Below are positions 25,413-34,463 of a DNA stretch of 64,000 nucleotides, piece by piece; positions within the stretch are counted from its first letter, which is position 1; each line of letters begins with the position of its first letter. The stretch is taken from the NCBI RefSeq assembly GCF_947493875.1, contig NZ_CANLSU010000002.1:482920-546919 (forward strand). Reading direction: 5' to 3'. The notes beneath the pieces are model-generated. The model searched no databases, had not been told where the DNA came from, and worked only from the letters and a program-made list of their open reading frames with translations. The position numbers were made by a program, and so were the translations under genes. Source of the DNA: an uncultured Marinococcus sp. (lineage in GTDB: Bacteria > Bacillota > Bacilli > Bacillales > Marinococcaceae).

Positions 25413-25817
25413 ATGCTGCGTAAGCTTGAGCTATCTACAAATGAACATGCAGAAATGATAGATGTTACCGAAAAGGTCCGTACGTATGTAAAGGAGGAGG
25501 GTCTTGATCACGGAGCGGTGGTCGTGTATTCCCCCCATACGACGGCTGGAATTACTGTAAATGAAAACGCTGATCCAAATGTTCAGCATGATATGCTCAT
25601 GCGTCTCGATGAAGTATATCCATGGGAGCACGAAAAGTACCGGCATGCCGAAGGAAATTCTGCTTCGCATTTAAAAGCAAGTACAATGGGGACACAGCAG
25701 ACAATTATTGTGGAGCAGGGGGAGCTCGTGCTCGGTACATGGCAGGGCATCTATTTTTGTGAATTTGACGGACCGAGAAAGCGTACGTTTTATATTAAAG
25801 GATTAAGTGACGTATAA
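25413..25817 (+). CDS. YjbQ-family protein (UPF0047)
   Basis: A small cytoplasmic protein of 134 residues with the family's conserved SPHTTAGITVNENADP segment (His near residue 45), HRHAEGNSASHLKA-type block and GTWQGIYFCEFDGPR. Relatives show weak thiamine-phosphate synthase activity and may be phosphatases or metal-binding; the true role is unsettled. AAGGAGG lies 8 bases before ATG 25413; the ATG at 25395 precedes the ribosome site. Confidence 0.9.
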   Translation: MLRKLELSTNEHAEMIDVTEKVRTYVKEEGLDHGAVVVYSPHTTAGITVNENADPNVQHDMLMRLDEVYPWEHEKYRHAEGNSASHLKASTMGTQQTIIVEQGELVLGTWQGIYFCEFDGPRKRTFYIKGLSDV

Positions 25818-25819
25818 TA

Positions 25820-25859
25820 AAAGGCACGCCCGTTTTTCCATAACGGGTGCTTTCTTTTG
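25820..25859 (+). terminator. Terminator after yjbQ-like gene
   Basis: AAAGGCACGCCCGTT pairs with AACGGGTGCTTT, with a small bulge, followed by a T-rich tail. Confidence 0.75.
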
Positions 25860-25963
25860 CCTTCAATATTAATTTTCAGGCAAAGGACGCCAGAATGGAA
25901 AATAGTATGGTAAAATTCGCATAGAGGGCACAAGACGATTACACGATGGAGCTGAACATAAGA

Positions 25964-27568
25964 ATGTCTGATTCAAAATTTTTGCGGGGAACGCTTCTGT
26001 TAAGTATAGCGACGTTTATTTCAAAATTTTTAGGGATGATTTACATATTTCCTTTTGCAGCCATGGTCGGCCAGCAGGGAATCGCACTTTACCAATACGG
26101 CTATCAGCCGTACACATTAATGCTTAGCGTAGCCACACTTGGGATACCGATGGCTATGTCAAAGTTTGTATCCAAATATAACGCAATGGGAGATTTTGAA
26201 ACAGGCCGAAGGTTGTTTAAGTCGGGTCTTTTTTTTATGACTCTTACCGGTATTGCGGCATTTCTTATTTTATTTTTTGGCGCTCCCCTTATCGTGAATC
26301 TAATATCATTTGATTCGAGTGAAGCTTTCACGTCAGATGATATTGTATTTACGATCCGAATGGTCAGCTTTGCTTTAATGATAATTCCAACGATGGCAAT
26401 CATGAGAGGTTTTTTCCAGGGGCATCAGTCAATGGGACCGACAGCAGTTTCCCAGGTTATTGAACAGATTGTACGGATTGTCTTTATTTTGGCGATGACC
26501 TTGTTTATTCTGTACGCCGTTGACGGAAATCTTGGAACAGCTATTGGCTTTGCCACCTTTGGAGCGTTTGTCGGCGGGCTGGCAAGCATGGCTGTGCTGA
26601 TTTTTTACTGGAAAAAAAGACAGCGTTTTTTGCAGCAGGAGCAGGCAGAAAGCACCGTATCGAGTGACCTGCCGTTAACAAGCATGTACAGTGAACTCAT
26701 CCGGTACGCACTGCCGCTCTCCTTTGTCGGCCTGGCGATTCCGTTGTTTCAAATGGTGGACATGTTTACCTTCACCCGGGCACTGGAGCAGACCGGGGAA
26801 TGGACATCCGGGCAGATTCAGACCGCCTACGGCGCGTTTGCAGGGTCTTCGCACAAGCTGATTCTTATACCGGTGGCAATAGCTACAGCCATGTCAATCA
26901 CCCTTATTCCGACCATCACAAAATCCTTTACAGGCAATGATCAGGACCTGCTGCAGCGCCAGATTACGCAGACGTACCAGGTGATCTTATTTTTATCGGT
27001 GCCTGCCGCTGTCGGGCTGTCGCTGCTTGCCAGACCAACATTTGGTGTGCTGTTTGGAACGGAATCACTGGAAATAGGAAGCTACGTCCTGCAGCATTAC
27101 GCGTATGCGGCGATCGTTTTTTCCCTTTTCTCAGTAAGTGCGGCAGTGCTGCAGGGAATTAATCGCCAGAAATATGCCATTGCCTCGCTGCTGCTCGGTT
27201 TACTGGTGAAAATTATCAGTGCTTATGTCCTTCTTTTGCTTCTTGGACCGGTCGGTGGAATTTACAGCACGATTATTGGATTCGCGTGTGGAGTAATATT
27301 TAACGCATGGGCAATTGCGAAGTTTACCGGTTTTCAATTCGGAGGAGTCTCGCGCCGTGCGGGCACAGTAGTTCTTTTATCTGCGGTGATGGGCATTGGT
27401 GTCTTAATTACAAGAAACGGCATGGAGCTCTTATTTACTGGAACCGGCTGGGTAGATCTATTTATGGTGGAAATTATCAGTGTCGGCGTCGGCGGTGTGC
27501 TGTTTATGGCTCTTGCCATGAAGAGCGGGCTGGCGGAAAAAGTGCTTGGAAAACGCTTTGCGGCGTAG
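25964..27568 (+). CDS. murJ: Lipid II flippase MurJ (YtgP), MOP superfamily
   Basis: Integral membrane protein of 534 residues with about 14 spans, of the MviN/Wzx/SpoVB group. The N-terminal GTLLLSIATFISKFLGMIY motif and PLFQMVDMFTF in the second half match YtgP, which moves lipid-linked peptidoglycan precursors across the membrane in B. subtilis. SpoVB-type paralogues cannot be fully excluded. GGAG lies 12 bases before ATG 25964; the ATG at 25946 has a weaker site. Confidence 0.85.
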   Translation: MSDSKFLRGTLLLSIATFISKFLGMIYIFPFAAMVGQQGIALYQYGYQPYTLMLSVATLGIPMAMSKFVSKYNAMGDFETGRRLFKSGLFFMTLTGIAAFLILFFGAPLIVNLISFDSSEAFTSDDIVFTIRMVSFALMIIPTMAIMRGFFQGHQSMGPTAVSQVIEQIVRIVFILAMTLFILYAVDGNLGTAIGFATFGAFVGGLASMAVLIFYWKKRQRFLQQEQAESTVSSDLPLTSMYSELIRYALPLSFVGLAIPLFQMVDMFTFTRALEQTGEWTSGQIQTAYGAFAGSSHKLILIPVAIATAMSITLIPTITKSFTGNDQDLLQRQITQTYQVILFLSVPAAVGLSLLARPTFGVLFGTESLEIGSYVLQHYAYAAIVFSLFSVSAAVLQGINRQKYAIASLLLGLLVKIISAYVLLLLLGPVGGIYSTIIGFACGVIFNAWAIAKFTGFQFGGVSRRAGTVVLLSAVMGIGVLITRNGMELLFTGTGWVDLFMVEIISVGVGGVLFMALAMKSGLAEKVLGKRFAA

Positions 27569-27613
27569 AGAAAACTCCTGCTTTCTAATCTTTTGTTCAG
27601 GCAGGGTTGGTGA

Positions 27614-27619
27614 TATAAT
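27614..27619 (+). promoter_or_regulatory. Extended -10 element before the ftsW/rodA-like gene
   Basis: TATAAT at 27614-27619 is preceded by TGA in the extended -10 position (TGnTATAAT), which lessens the need for a -35 box. TTGTTC lies at 27593 as a poor -35. Confidence 0.5.
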
Positions 27620-27689
27620 TAATACACTTTATGGAAACGAGACAAACGCATCAAGCCGCCCAAAAACAGCGCGGCATTAGAGGTGAAAC

Positions 27690-28841
27690 ATGAAAACGTG
27701 GAGATATAAAGATTATGACTGGCTCTTGATCGGTGCGGTCGCGCTCTTAACATTATTTGGCATCATTATGGTGTACAGCGCAAGCTTCCCGCTCGGAATG
27801 AGGGCTTATGATGATGCGGCCTTTTTTCTTAAGCGGCAGATAATGTTTTTTATTATTGGAATAGGCGTGTTTGCTTTCATGATGCATGTGCCTTATGAAA
27901 AATGGAAAAAAACAACGCCGTTATTGATAGGATTGTCCATTTTTTTACTTATGCTCGTACTTATAATAGGCAATGAAGTAAACGGGGCGAAAAGCTGGAT
28001 CGGCTTTGGCCCGGTAAACATTCAGCCCGCAGAATTTGTAAAATTGAGTTTGATTATTTATCTGGCCCAGGTTTATTCCCAGAAACAAAAGTATATTGAT
28101 TCGTTTATGAAGGGGGTCATGCCCCCGTTGGTCGTTGTCGCCGTGCTGCTTGGATTTATTGTGATGCAGCCTGACGTCGGGACAGCGGCAGCTCTGATGA
28201 TGACAACAATCGTAATTGTCTTTTTGTCAGGAGCAAAGTTCCGGCATATGTTTATGCTCGGAGGAGTGGCTGCAGCGCTGTTTGCATACATAGCGCTGAC
28301 AGAGCCCTATCGGCTGGCCCGGCTTGTATCATTTATGGACCCGTTTGCCAGTGAAGAAGCGGTCGGAGGAGGAAGCTTCCAGCTGATTCAGGGCTATATT
28401 GCGATTGCTCACGGCGGGCTGTTTGGCGTGGGCCTCGGGGAGAGCGTGCAGAAAATGAATTACCTCCCTGAGGCGCACACAGACTTTATTATTCCCATTA
28501 TCGCCGAAGAGCTTGGAATTTTTGGTATTCTGCTCGTCGTAGGCCTGTTGGGTATTATCGCCTGGCGTGGCATAAAAATCGGGCTTAGTGCTAAAGGACA
28601 ATTTGGCACCCTTCTTGCCTTTGGTATTGTTTTCCAGGTCCTCAGCCAGGCTGTCATTAATGCCGGGGCTGTAGCTGGCATGATGCCGATTACCGGCCTG
28701 CCATTTCCACTTCTGAGCTACGGGGGCTCTTCTTTATTAATAACGCTGGCGATGCTTGGGCTTTTGGCAAACATCTCCAGAAATAACAACCGGCTTGCCC
28801 GGGTACAGAATCAGGGGATCAATAAACCAACTTCCGCATAG
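27690..28841 (+). CDS. FtsW/RodA/SpoVE-family peptidoglycan glycosyltransferase
   Basis: A SEDS membrane protein of 383 residues with about ten spans. The signature block PITGLPFPLLSYGGSSL near residue 340 and the loop GAKSWIGFGPVNIQPAEFVKLS near 98-118 are conserved; the catalytic Asp expected in the extracellular loop is plausibly that in the QPDVGTA-LVSFMDPF region. These enzymes polymerise lipid II during elongation or division. Which paralogue this is (FtsW, RodA or SpoVE) cannot be told from sequence by eye. AGAGGTG precedes the ATG. It follows murJ, a gene for the supply of the same substrate. Confidence 0.88.
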   Translation: MKTWRYKDYDWLLIGAVALLTLFGIIMVYSASFPLGMRAYDDAAFFLKRQIMFFIIGIGVFAFMMHVPYEKWKKTTPLLIGLSIFLLMLVLIIGNEVNGAKSWIGFGPVNIQPAEFVKLSLIIYLAQVYSQKQKYIDSFMKGVMPPLVVVAVLLGFIVMQPDVGTAAALMMTTIVIVFLSGAKFRHMFMLGGVAAALFAYIALTEPYRLARLVSFMDPFASEEAVGGGSFQLIQGYIAIAHGGLFGVGLGESVQKMNYLPEAHTDFIIPIIAEELGIFGILLVVGLLGIIAWRGIKIGLSAKGQFGTLLAFGIVFQVLSQAVINAGAVAGMMPITGLPFPLLSYGGSSLLITLAMLGLLANISRNNNRLARVQNQGINKPTSA

Positions 28842-28848
28842 TGTATGT

Positions 28849-28881
28849 AAAGAGACGTTGTTAACAGCAACGTCTCTTTTT
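28849..28881 (+). terminator. Terminator after the ftsW/rodA-like gene
   Basis: A perfect 12-bp stem AAAGAGACGTTG/CAACGTCTCTTT with a 7-base loop and a T-run. Confidence 0.9.
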
Positions 28882-28952
28882 CAGACTGGCAGATGGATAT
28901 CTGCTTTGAGCTGTTAAAACGATAATCATAGAAATGTATTGGAGGAACAAAA

Positions 28953-29630
28953 ATGTTAGTAGTGGGAGCCGGGAGGCTGGCGAAGCTTGTAGCAGTGAAA
29001 AGTGAACCCTCCTCCGTCTCTATGATGTACCGGGGCGGAGAAAAGTCGTGGATGACAGAAACAAAAAAACAGATTTCACGGGTGGATGAGCTGGAGCTCC
29101 CCCGTTATCCCTATATATTTTTAGCGCTGCCGCCGGCAGGCATTGAAGATTTTATTTACTGGCACGGGCCGTATCTGGCTGAAGGAACTGTGATATACAT
29201 TCCGGCAACGTCGCTTTATATAGAGGATATGGAGGTGCCTGCCCATGTACGTAAGGCTGCAGCCAAATTTGCGGGCCATGCCGAAGGAGCCGCAGCCTGC
29301 CGGAAAGAAAATGTCTTTGTTGTCAGCAGCGTGAGAAGCAGTGATCGTAAATATCTCCAAAGCTGGTTGGGAAGTGCCTTTACAGTCATAGAGGGTGACG
29401 AGCAGGAAGTAGAAACAGCAAATAAGGCAGCGGTGGAAGAAACGCTGCGGATGATAGTAAATCTTGAACAACGCCTGCAGGAGCAGAACGTGTCAAAAAC
29501 AGTCCAAAAGGCTGTTCTCCGTCAGATTCCGGCAGGGGTTATTGAAGCGCATATGAACGGCTCACACGGGGAATTTGCTGCGGCGATTCTCGAACAGATA
29601 AAAAGAGGTGATCAGCATGAGAACGGATAA
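28953..29630 (+). CDS. Hypothetical protein with Rossmann-like start
   Basis: A soluble protein of 225 residues. The N-terminus MLVVGAGRLAKLVAVK has a GxGxxA dinucleotide-binding look and is followed by a strand FLALPPAGIEDFI and a second GHAEGAAA element, resembling the overall plan of pyrroline-carboxylate reductase or F420-dependent NADP reductase N-domains. The C-terminal third is helical (EETLRMIVNLEQRLQEQNVSK). I cannot name a function. GGAGG precedes the ATG. Its last 14 bases overlap the start of the pseudouridine synthase gene, so the two are coupled. Confidence 0.65.
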   Translation: MLVVGAGRLAKLVAVKSEPSSVSMMYRGGEKSWMTETKKQISRVDELELPRYPYIFLALPPAGIEDFIYWHGPYLAEGTVIYIPATSLYIEDMEVPAHVRKAAAKFAGHAEGAAACRKENVFVVSSVRSSDRKYLQSWLGSAFTVIEGDEQEVETANKAAVEETLRMIVNLEQRLQEQNVSKTVQKAVLRQIPAGVIEAHMNGSHGEFAAAILEQIKRGDQHENG

Positions 29631-30363
29631 ATTACTGGCGGAATTAGGATATGGGACTCGCAAGGAAGTAAAAAAAATGCTGAAAAAGGGAGGCGTTTTT
29701 GTTGACGGGGAACCGGTGAACAACGGGGCAGTCCAGGTGGATCCTGAAGAGCAGCGGATCAGCGTATTCGGAGAGGACATTCACTATACGGAATTTGTTT
29801 ATTTTCTGATGCATAAGCCATCAGGGGTCATCAGCGCCACAGAAGACAGTGTTCATGATACGGTGCTGGATATTTTAGAACAGGAGGATGCAATAAGAGA
29901 ACCTTTTCCAGTGGGCCGGCTTGATATTGACACGGAAGGATTGCTTCTGTTGACTAACGACGGCAAGCTTAACCATTTTCTTACGTCACCGAAGCATGGG
30001 GTTGTAAAAATATACCGGGCGGTACTCGAACACCCTATAGAAGAAAAGAATATTGAACATTTCAAAAAGGGTGTAAAGCTTGATGACGGCTATGTTTGTA
30101 AGCCTGCAGTTCTGAGGAGAGTGCCTGATACACACCGGGAAGTATATGTGGAAGTAACTGAAGGGAAATTTCATCAGGTGAAACGGATGTTTGAGGCGGT
30201 AGGCAATGAAGTCGTTTATTTAAAAAGAGAAGCATTCGGCCAGCTGTCGCTCGACGAGGATTTACTGCCGGGGGAGTACCGGGAGTTAAATGAGGATGAA
30301 ATTCAGCTGCTCCGGGATAGCGTCGGGGAAAAATCAGAGGGAGCAGGCAGCGATGAGCTGTAG
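29617..30363 (+). CDS. ytzG: Pseudouridine synthase, RsuA/RluB/E/F family
   Basis: A 248-residue enzyme that converts a specific uridine of rRNA to pseudouridine, probably 16S U516-like as in RsuA. N-terminal S4 RNA-binding domain (residues 1-55, RTDKLLAELGYGTRKEVKKMLKK) and catalytic domain with GRLDIDTEGLLLLTNDG near 100, the Asp of GRLD being the nucleophile. AGAGGTG lies 7 bases before ATG 29617. It overlaps both neighbours (28953-29630 and the kinase starting 30353), so three genes form a tight operon. Confidence 0.92.
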   Translation: MRTDKLLAELGYGTRKEVKKMLKKGGVFVDGEPVNNGAVQVDPEEQRISVFGEDIHYTEFVYFLMHKPSGVISATEDSVHDTVLDILEQEDAIREPFPVGRLDIDTEGLLLLTNDGKLNHFLTSPKHGVVKIYRAVLEHPIEEKNIEHFKKGVKLDDGYVCKPAVLRRVPDTHREVYVEVTEGKFHQVKRMFEAVGNEVVYLKREAFGQLSLDEDLLPGEYRELNEDEIQLLRDSVGEKSEGAGSDEL

Positions 30364-31804
30364 ACTGCTGAGTGCAGATCTGGGAACGACGTCTTTAAAA
30401 GTAATGATACTGAACGGCGGAGGTCAGGTGGAGGGCAGTGTATCAGAGCCTGTCCATACATATACCGACGGAGAGAATCACGAACAGAAGCCCACAGAAT
30501 GGTGGCAGAGCTTTGGAAAAGCATGCAGGGCTCTGGAGAGCAGGGGAATCGGCCTGGACGTTGATGGAGTCGTATGCACTGGACAGATGGAGGATTTTAT
30601 CCCTTTGAAAAACGGAATAGCAGAAACGGCGGTTCTTTATTCTGATATCAGAGGAAGCAAAGGATTAACAAAAAGGCATTTGTCTTCGGATGCTGTAACG
30701 GCCTTTACGGGAAACGACTGGAGAGCGACGACCCCTTTAATGAAATGGCTGGCGGACGAATTTCCAGAGCAGTGGGACCATGTACTCTTTGGTTCTAAAG
30801 ATTATTTAATTTACCGTTTAACCGGCGCCTCAGTTTGTGATCCGGTAAATGGCACTGTGACAGGGATGATGAATATACATACAAGAGCCTGGGAAGAACA
30901 GCTTTGGCAGGGAAGCGGGATCACACGGAATCAGCTCCCCCGTCTTCTGGAGCCTGAAGAAGTAGCGGGCTATGTATTAAAGGAGGCTGCCAGTAAAACA
31001 GGAATACCTGCTGGAACACCTGTATACTGCGGCCTTGGAGACGGGGGCGCGGTGACTCTTGGTGCCAGTGTTCATGGGGATAACGACGAAGGATACGCGT
31101 ACACAGGAACAACAGGGTGGACGGCAGTGCCCGCCGATACGCTGACCCTGTCAGAAGAAGGCAGTGTGTTTCATCTGGCTGCGCCTCAGCAAGGACGGTT
31201 TATTAAAATTATGCCCCTGATCAACATGGGAAATGTTCATCAATGGGCGGTGCATACATGGTGCGGAGGCGATTTCGAAGCTTTTGAAAAGCTGACGGCC
31301 GAACCGGATTCCATGCCCGGATCGCTCTTGTTTATCCCGTATTTAAATGGTGAAAGAAACCCGGTGATTGATGAGAAAGCCAGGGGCGCGTTCATCGGCA
31401 TCGACGGCCAGGTGACGCACGGGCATATGGCGAGGGCGGTGCTTGAAGGTCTGGCTTTTTCTTTAAAGCAGACCTTTGTTCAGATTGGCACTACCTCCTC
31501 CACGCTCTTTCTTGTTGGCGGCGGCACAAAAAGCAGAGCCTTCAGGCAGACAGTGGCGGATGTGTTTCAGCGCAGCGTGCAGGTGAGTGCTGAGCAGGAG
31601 CTTCTGGCTTCATTCGGGGCAGCTGCATGCGGCTTCAGAGCTATTCATAAATGCTCCTGGAAGGACGCAGCACGGGCAATGCAGAGCGTGGGCGAAGAAG
31701 ATATTATTGTCACTCCTGATGTATCAAAAAAAGAAGAATTAGAGCGAAAGGAACGTCTTTTCATCGGTGCAGCCGGAAGAATGCGGGGGCTTTTTGAGAC
31801 GTGA
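30353..31804 (+). CDS. FGGY-family carbohydrate kinase
   Basis: A cytoplasmic sugar kinase of 483 residues, of the xylulokinase/gluconokinase group. The N-terminal ATPase fold starts with SADLGTTSLKVMIL; Asp at the catalytic site is in the conserved GDGGAVTLGASVHGD block near 230, and GGGTKSRAFRQTVADVFQ near 388 is the C-terminal FGGY signature region. The sugar is unknown (xylulose, gluconate or other pentose/hexose acids). The start overlaps the last 11 bases of ytzG. No sugar transporter is adjacent. Confidence 0.88.
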   Translation: MSCRLLSADLGTTSLKVMILNGGGQVEGSVSEPVHTYTDGENHEQKPTEWWQSFGKACRALESRGIGLDVDGVVCTGQMEDFIPLKNGIAETAVLYSDIRGSKGLTKRHLSSDAVTAFTGNDWRATTPLMKWLADEFPEQWDHVLFGSKDYLIYRLTGASVCDPVNGTVTGMMNIHTRAWEEQLWQGSGITRNQLPRLLEPEEVAGYVLKEAASKTGIPAGTPVYCGLGDGGAVTLGASVHGDNDEGYAYTGTTGWTAVPADTLTLSEEGSVFHLAAPQQGRFIKIMPLINMGNVHQWAVHTWCGGDFEAFEKLTAEPDSMPGSLLFIPYLNGERNPVIDEKARGAFIGIDGQVTHGHMARAVLEGLAFSLKQTFVQIGTTSSTLFLVGGGTKSRAFRQTVADVFQRSVQVSAEQELLASFGAAACGFRAIHKCSWKDAARAMQSVGEEDIIVTPDVSKKEELERKERLFIGAAGRMRGLFET

Positions 31805-31832
31805 AAAAGCGCCGGGATTTTAATTCCGGCGC
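31803..31832 (-). terminator. Terminator of the ytzE-like gene
   Basis: GCGCCGGGA (31809-31817) with TTCCGGCGC (31824-31832), followed on the minus strand by TTTTTC. On the plus strand it follows the kinase stop but has no T-run. Confidence 0.75.
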
Positions 31833-31852
31833 GGCGCAAAGGTATAATCATT

Positions 31853-32071
31853 TCAGGAAGCTTTTACTTTTCGGGCAGTCGTCGTCCAGGCCCCTCTCGA
31901 AGGGCTGCTGACCAGTTCATTGTATTCGAGCACATTCAGGTCACGCTGAATCGTGCGCTGTGTAATTCCGAATTCGTCAACCAATTCCCCGGTGGTCACC
32001 GTTCCTCTCTTTTTAATATAGAGATAGATAGACTTAATACGGGTTATCATTCGGTCGGTGGACGTTCTCAA
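31853..32071 (-). CDS. ytzE: Stand-alone DeoR-type helix-turn-helix protein
   Basis: A 72-residue protein consisting only of a DeoR-like winged HTH (MITRIKSIYLYIKKRGTVTTGELVDEFGITQRTIQRDLNVLEYNELV). The sugar-sensing domain of normal DeoR proteins (about 250 residues) is missing, as in B. subtilis YtzE of the same length, so it is probably native and not a fragment. The start is TTG 32071 with AAGGAG 7 bases upstream. Its target is unknown. Confidence 0.82.
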   Translation of the reverse strand: MRTSTDRMITRIKSIYLYIKKRGTVTTGELVDEFGITQRTIQRDLNVLEYNELVSSPSRGAWTTTARKVKAS

Positions 32072-32451
32072 AAAACCACTCCTTAGCCAATGAATTTATG
32101 GCACTTGAAGACATGCCCGGGACTGCGCACGTAAGTAGGAATTATATTTGATGGCTTCGACTGTTTCTGCGTCAGCTGCTCTATAGGAATTTCTAAAAAA
32201 AATTCAGCAGCATGTAGGATGAGAGTATTCAAAATATTTTGTAAGCGTCCCTGTAATTTATAGTTTATACTATTTATTTATATATCGCAAAATTTTTATC
32301 GGAAAAACACCCGGTTCATCCGTGAATAAAAATAAAAACCGAATGAAATTTATGCAAAAATTAATATTGTACGTATTTGCGCTAAAAAAAGCAGAACGAT
32401 TGATGAGAATGCCTGCTTTATTTCACAGAAAATCAAATGTAAAAATTATGT
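32072..32451. other. AT-rich intergenic region
   Basis: About 380 bases before the cysK terminator. It should contain the ytzE promoter. A weak A/T-flanked hairpin (AAAGCAG with CTGCTTT, 18-base loop) is at 32388-32420. I see no gene, repeat or clear RNA in the rest. Confidence 0.4.
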
Positions 32452-32482
32452 AAAAAAAGACGCCTATTTGTGTAAAGGCGCC
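32452..32482 (-). terminator. Terminator of cysK
   Basis: On the minus strand GGCGCCTTTA pairs with TAGGCGTC (one mismatch), followed by T7. Confidence 0.75.
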
Positions 32483-32497
32483 TTGAGAAAAGATTTT

Positions 32498-33433
32498 TTA
32501 TTCGTCAAACCGGAAAAGATCCGTGGATAAATACCGTTCGCCCGTATCACAGGCAATGGCAATGACAACCTGATCCGGAGACATCTGTTTGGCTGTTTCC
32601 ATGGCAGCAAAGCAGGCAGCACCGGAAGAAGGGCCGACTAAAATGCCTTCCTGACCGGCAAGAGCTCTTGTAGTTTTATAGGCATCTTCATCGGTAATTT
32701 TGTAAATATGGTCGTATATATCCTGATTCAAAATTGGTGGAATAAACCCGGGGCTTGTGCCGACCAGCTTATGGGGACCGGGTTTTCCGCCGGAAAGAAC
32801 CGGGGAACCAAACGGTTCCACGACGTGAATTTGAATGTTAGGGTAGATTTCTTTTAATTTTTCCCCGGTTCCTGTGACAGTGCCTCCAGTACCTGATGCG
32901 GCAACAAAGCCAGCCAGTGGTTTGCCGATTTCTTTCATCGCTTCTTCAATTTCAAGTGCCGTGCTTTCCCGGTGGGCATCCGAATTGGCTTCGTTTTCAA
33001 ACTGCATAGGCATGAAGCTGTCGGCTATTGTCTCTACAAGCTCATGGGCCCGGGAAATAGCCCCAGGCATCTTTTTATCACCAGGCGTAAGTTCTACTTC
33101 TGCTCCGTATGCCTTCAGCAGATTGATCCTTTCCTGGGACATTGTGTCCGGCATAACCAGTATTGCCCGGTAGCCCCGGGCAGCGGCATTCATAGCGAGG
33201 CCGATGCCGGTGTTTCCTGAAGTCGGTTCTATAATAGTGGTATTTTCGTTGATTTTCCCTTCTGCTTCGGCCTGCTTCAGCATATTTTTTGCGGCCCGGT
33301 CCTTCACGCTGCCACTGGGATTCTGGAATTCAAGCTTCAAGTATACATCCGCTCCTCCGGCTTCCGGAAGGCGGTTTAGTTTAACCAAAGGCGTATCGCC
33401 GACTAGTTCTGACATATTATTTGCTACACGCAT
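32498..33433 (-). CDS. cysK: Cysteine synthase (O-acetylserine sulfhydrylase)
   Basis: A pyridoxal-phosphate enzyme of 311 residues that makes cysteine from O-acetylserine and sulfide. PLP Lys is in PSGSVKDRAAKNM near residue 42, the substrate loop is TSGNTGIGLA near 70, and the phosphate loop is GTGGTVTGTG near 178. Start ATG 33433 follows AAAGGATG; the frame is open nine codons upstream. In B. subtilis a paralogue, ytkP, has this genomic position, so this may be the second cysteine synthase and not the main CysK. Confidence 0.92.
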   Translation of the reverse strand: MRVANNMSELVGDTPLVKLNRLPEAGGADVYLKLEFQNPSGSVKDRAAKNMLKQAEAEGKINENTTIIEPTSGNTGIGLAMNAAARGYRAILVMPDTMSQERINLLKAYGAEVELTPGDKKMPGAISRAHELVETIADSFMPMQFENEANSDAHRESTALEIEEAMKEIGKPLAGFVAASGTGGTVTGTGEKLKEIYPNIQIHVVEPFGSPVLSGGKPGPHKLVGTSPGFIPPILNQDIYDHIYKITDEDAYKTTRALAGQEGILVGPSSGAACFAAMETAKQMSPDQVVIAIACDTGERYLSTDLFRFDE

Positions 33434-33536
33434 GACTGTTACACATCCTTTTTCTATCATTCATTCGTATATTCTAACATATTTACAGCGCTTATTCGTT
33501 TATAACAGCTTTGAGGCAAGGAAGGGAGAGAAATCA

Positions 33537-34079
33537 ATGGATAATCATTATTTTCTTGGTCTGCCGGTTCCAAAGGAGGCGAGATCCGTCTGGGCGGATT
33601 GGATTTCACAGGTGAAAAACGAGCTTCCCTTTAAGCAGTGGGTACACCCGCAGGATTTTCATATTACGCTCCACTTTTTTGGCCGGCTTTCCCCGGAACA
33701 GGTGAATGTTATCGAAAAAAAGATGAAGGAAGTGAAATTAACGCACCAGCCAAAACTTCGTCTCGACGGAGTTGACTCCTTCGGTCCAAAAGGACGGGAG
33801 AGCGTTCTGTATACAAGGGTGCATGCAGAAGAGGGCCTGTTTTCGTTATATGAAGAATGGAAAGCTCAATTGAATGAGATGGGAATGAAGACCGAGCAGC
33901 GCCCGTACCGCCCTCATATGACTCTGGCAAAAAAGCGGGTGAAGGAGCGCCCGCTTGCATGGCCTTTTGTGCCACTTCCAGAAGCAATATTTTTTCAGGC
34001 GGCTCACCTGCATCTTTATCGCATTCATCCAGGACGGAGTGTAAAATATGAAACGGTGCATTGGTCGGAATTGACTTAG
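33537..34079 (+). CDS. thpR: RNA 2',3'-cyclic phosphodiesterase (ThpR/LigT family)
   Basis: A 180-residue 2H phosphoesterase. Both catalytic HxT motifs are present: FHITLHFFG near residue 42 and RPHMTLAKK near 128. Members open 2',3'-cyclic phosphate ends of RNA and can join tRNA halves in vitro. GGAAGGGAGAG precedes ATG 33537, and the family start (DNHYFLGLPVP) confirms it; the frame is open for 111 more codons across the cysK promoter but that is not coding. Confidence 0.9.
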   Translation: MDNHYFLGLPVPKEARSVWADWISQVKNELPFKQWVHPQDFHITLHFFGRLSPEQVNVIEKKMKEVKLTHQPKLRLDGVDSFGPKGRESVLYTRVHAEEGLFSLYEEWKAQLNEMGMKTEQRPYRPHMTLAKKRVKERPLAWPFVPLPEAIFFQAAHLHLYRIHPGRSVKYETVHWSELT

Positions 34080-34094
34080 TAAAAGAGGGGAAAT

Positions 34095-34463
34095 ATGCGT
34101 TTAGTTAGAATTGTAATCCACATAGCAGTTTTGTATGTATTTTACTGGGTGGGCACTTGGGTCCAGGATATGCTGCAGCTTCCGGTCCCGGGAAGTATTA
34201 TCGGCATGCTGCTTTTGCTTGCAGTTTTTGTTTTTACAGCGGCAACACCAAAATGGCTTCAGGATGGATCCGGGCTGCTTCTTGGAAATATGCCGCTGCT
34301 GTTTTTGCCGGTTACTGCCGGGCTGATAGTACACGGAGAACTATTTTCACTGCTTGGAGCCGTGCTGATAACCGCTGTGTTTATCAGTACGCTGCTTGTG
34401 ATGGGAACGGGCTCATGGGTGACTCAGCATTTATTGAAAAGAGGGGAGAGGTATCGTGAGTGA
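34095..34463 (+). CDS. CidA/LrgA-family membrane protein
   Basis: A 122-residue protein with four spans, of the holin-like CidA/LrgA family. The sequence LPVPGSIIGMLLLLAVF near residue 31 is the family hallmark. With its LrgB partner it forms a membrane complex that in B. subtilis (PftA/PftB) takes up pyruvate and in staphylococci affects autolysis. It overlaps the next gene by 8 bases. GAGGGG precedes the ATG. No LytST-type regulator is adjacent. Confidence 0.9.
   Translation: MRLVRIVIHIAVLYVFYWVGTWVQDMLQLPVPGSIIGMLLLLAVFVFTAATPKWLQDGSGLLLGNMPLLFLPVTAGLIVHGELFSLLGAVLITAVFISTLLVMGTGSWVTQHLLKRGERYRE

Noticed and set aside
31853..32071. Truncated pseudogene of a full DeoR regulator
   Set aside because: The 72-residue form is a known stand-alone type (YtzE) with an intact start and terminator.
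33204..33536. 111-codon extension of the ThpR protein
   Set aside because: It runs antisense through cysK and its promoter; the ribosome site and family N-terminus fix the start at 33537.
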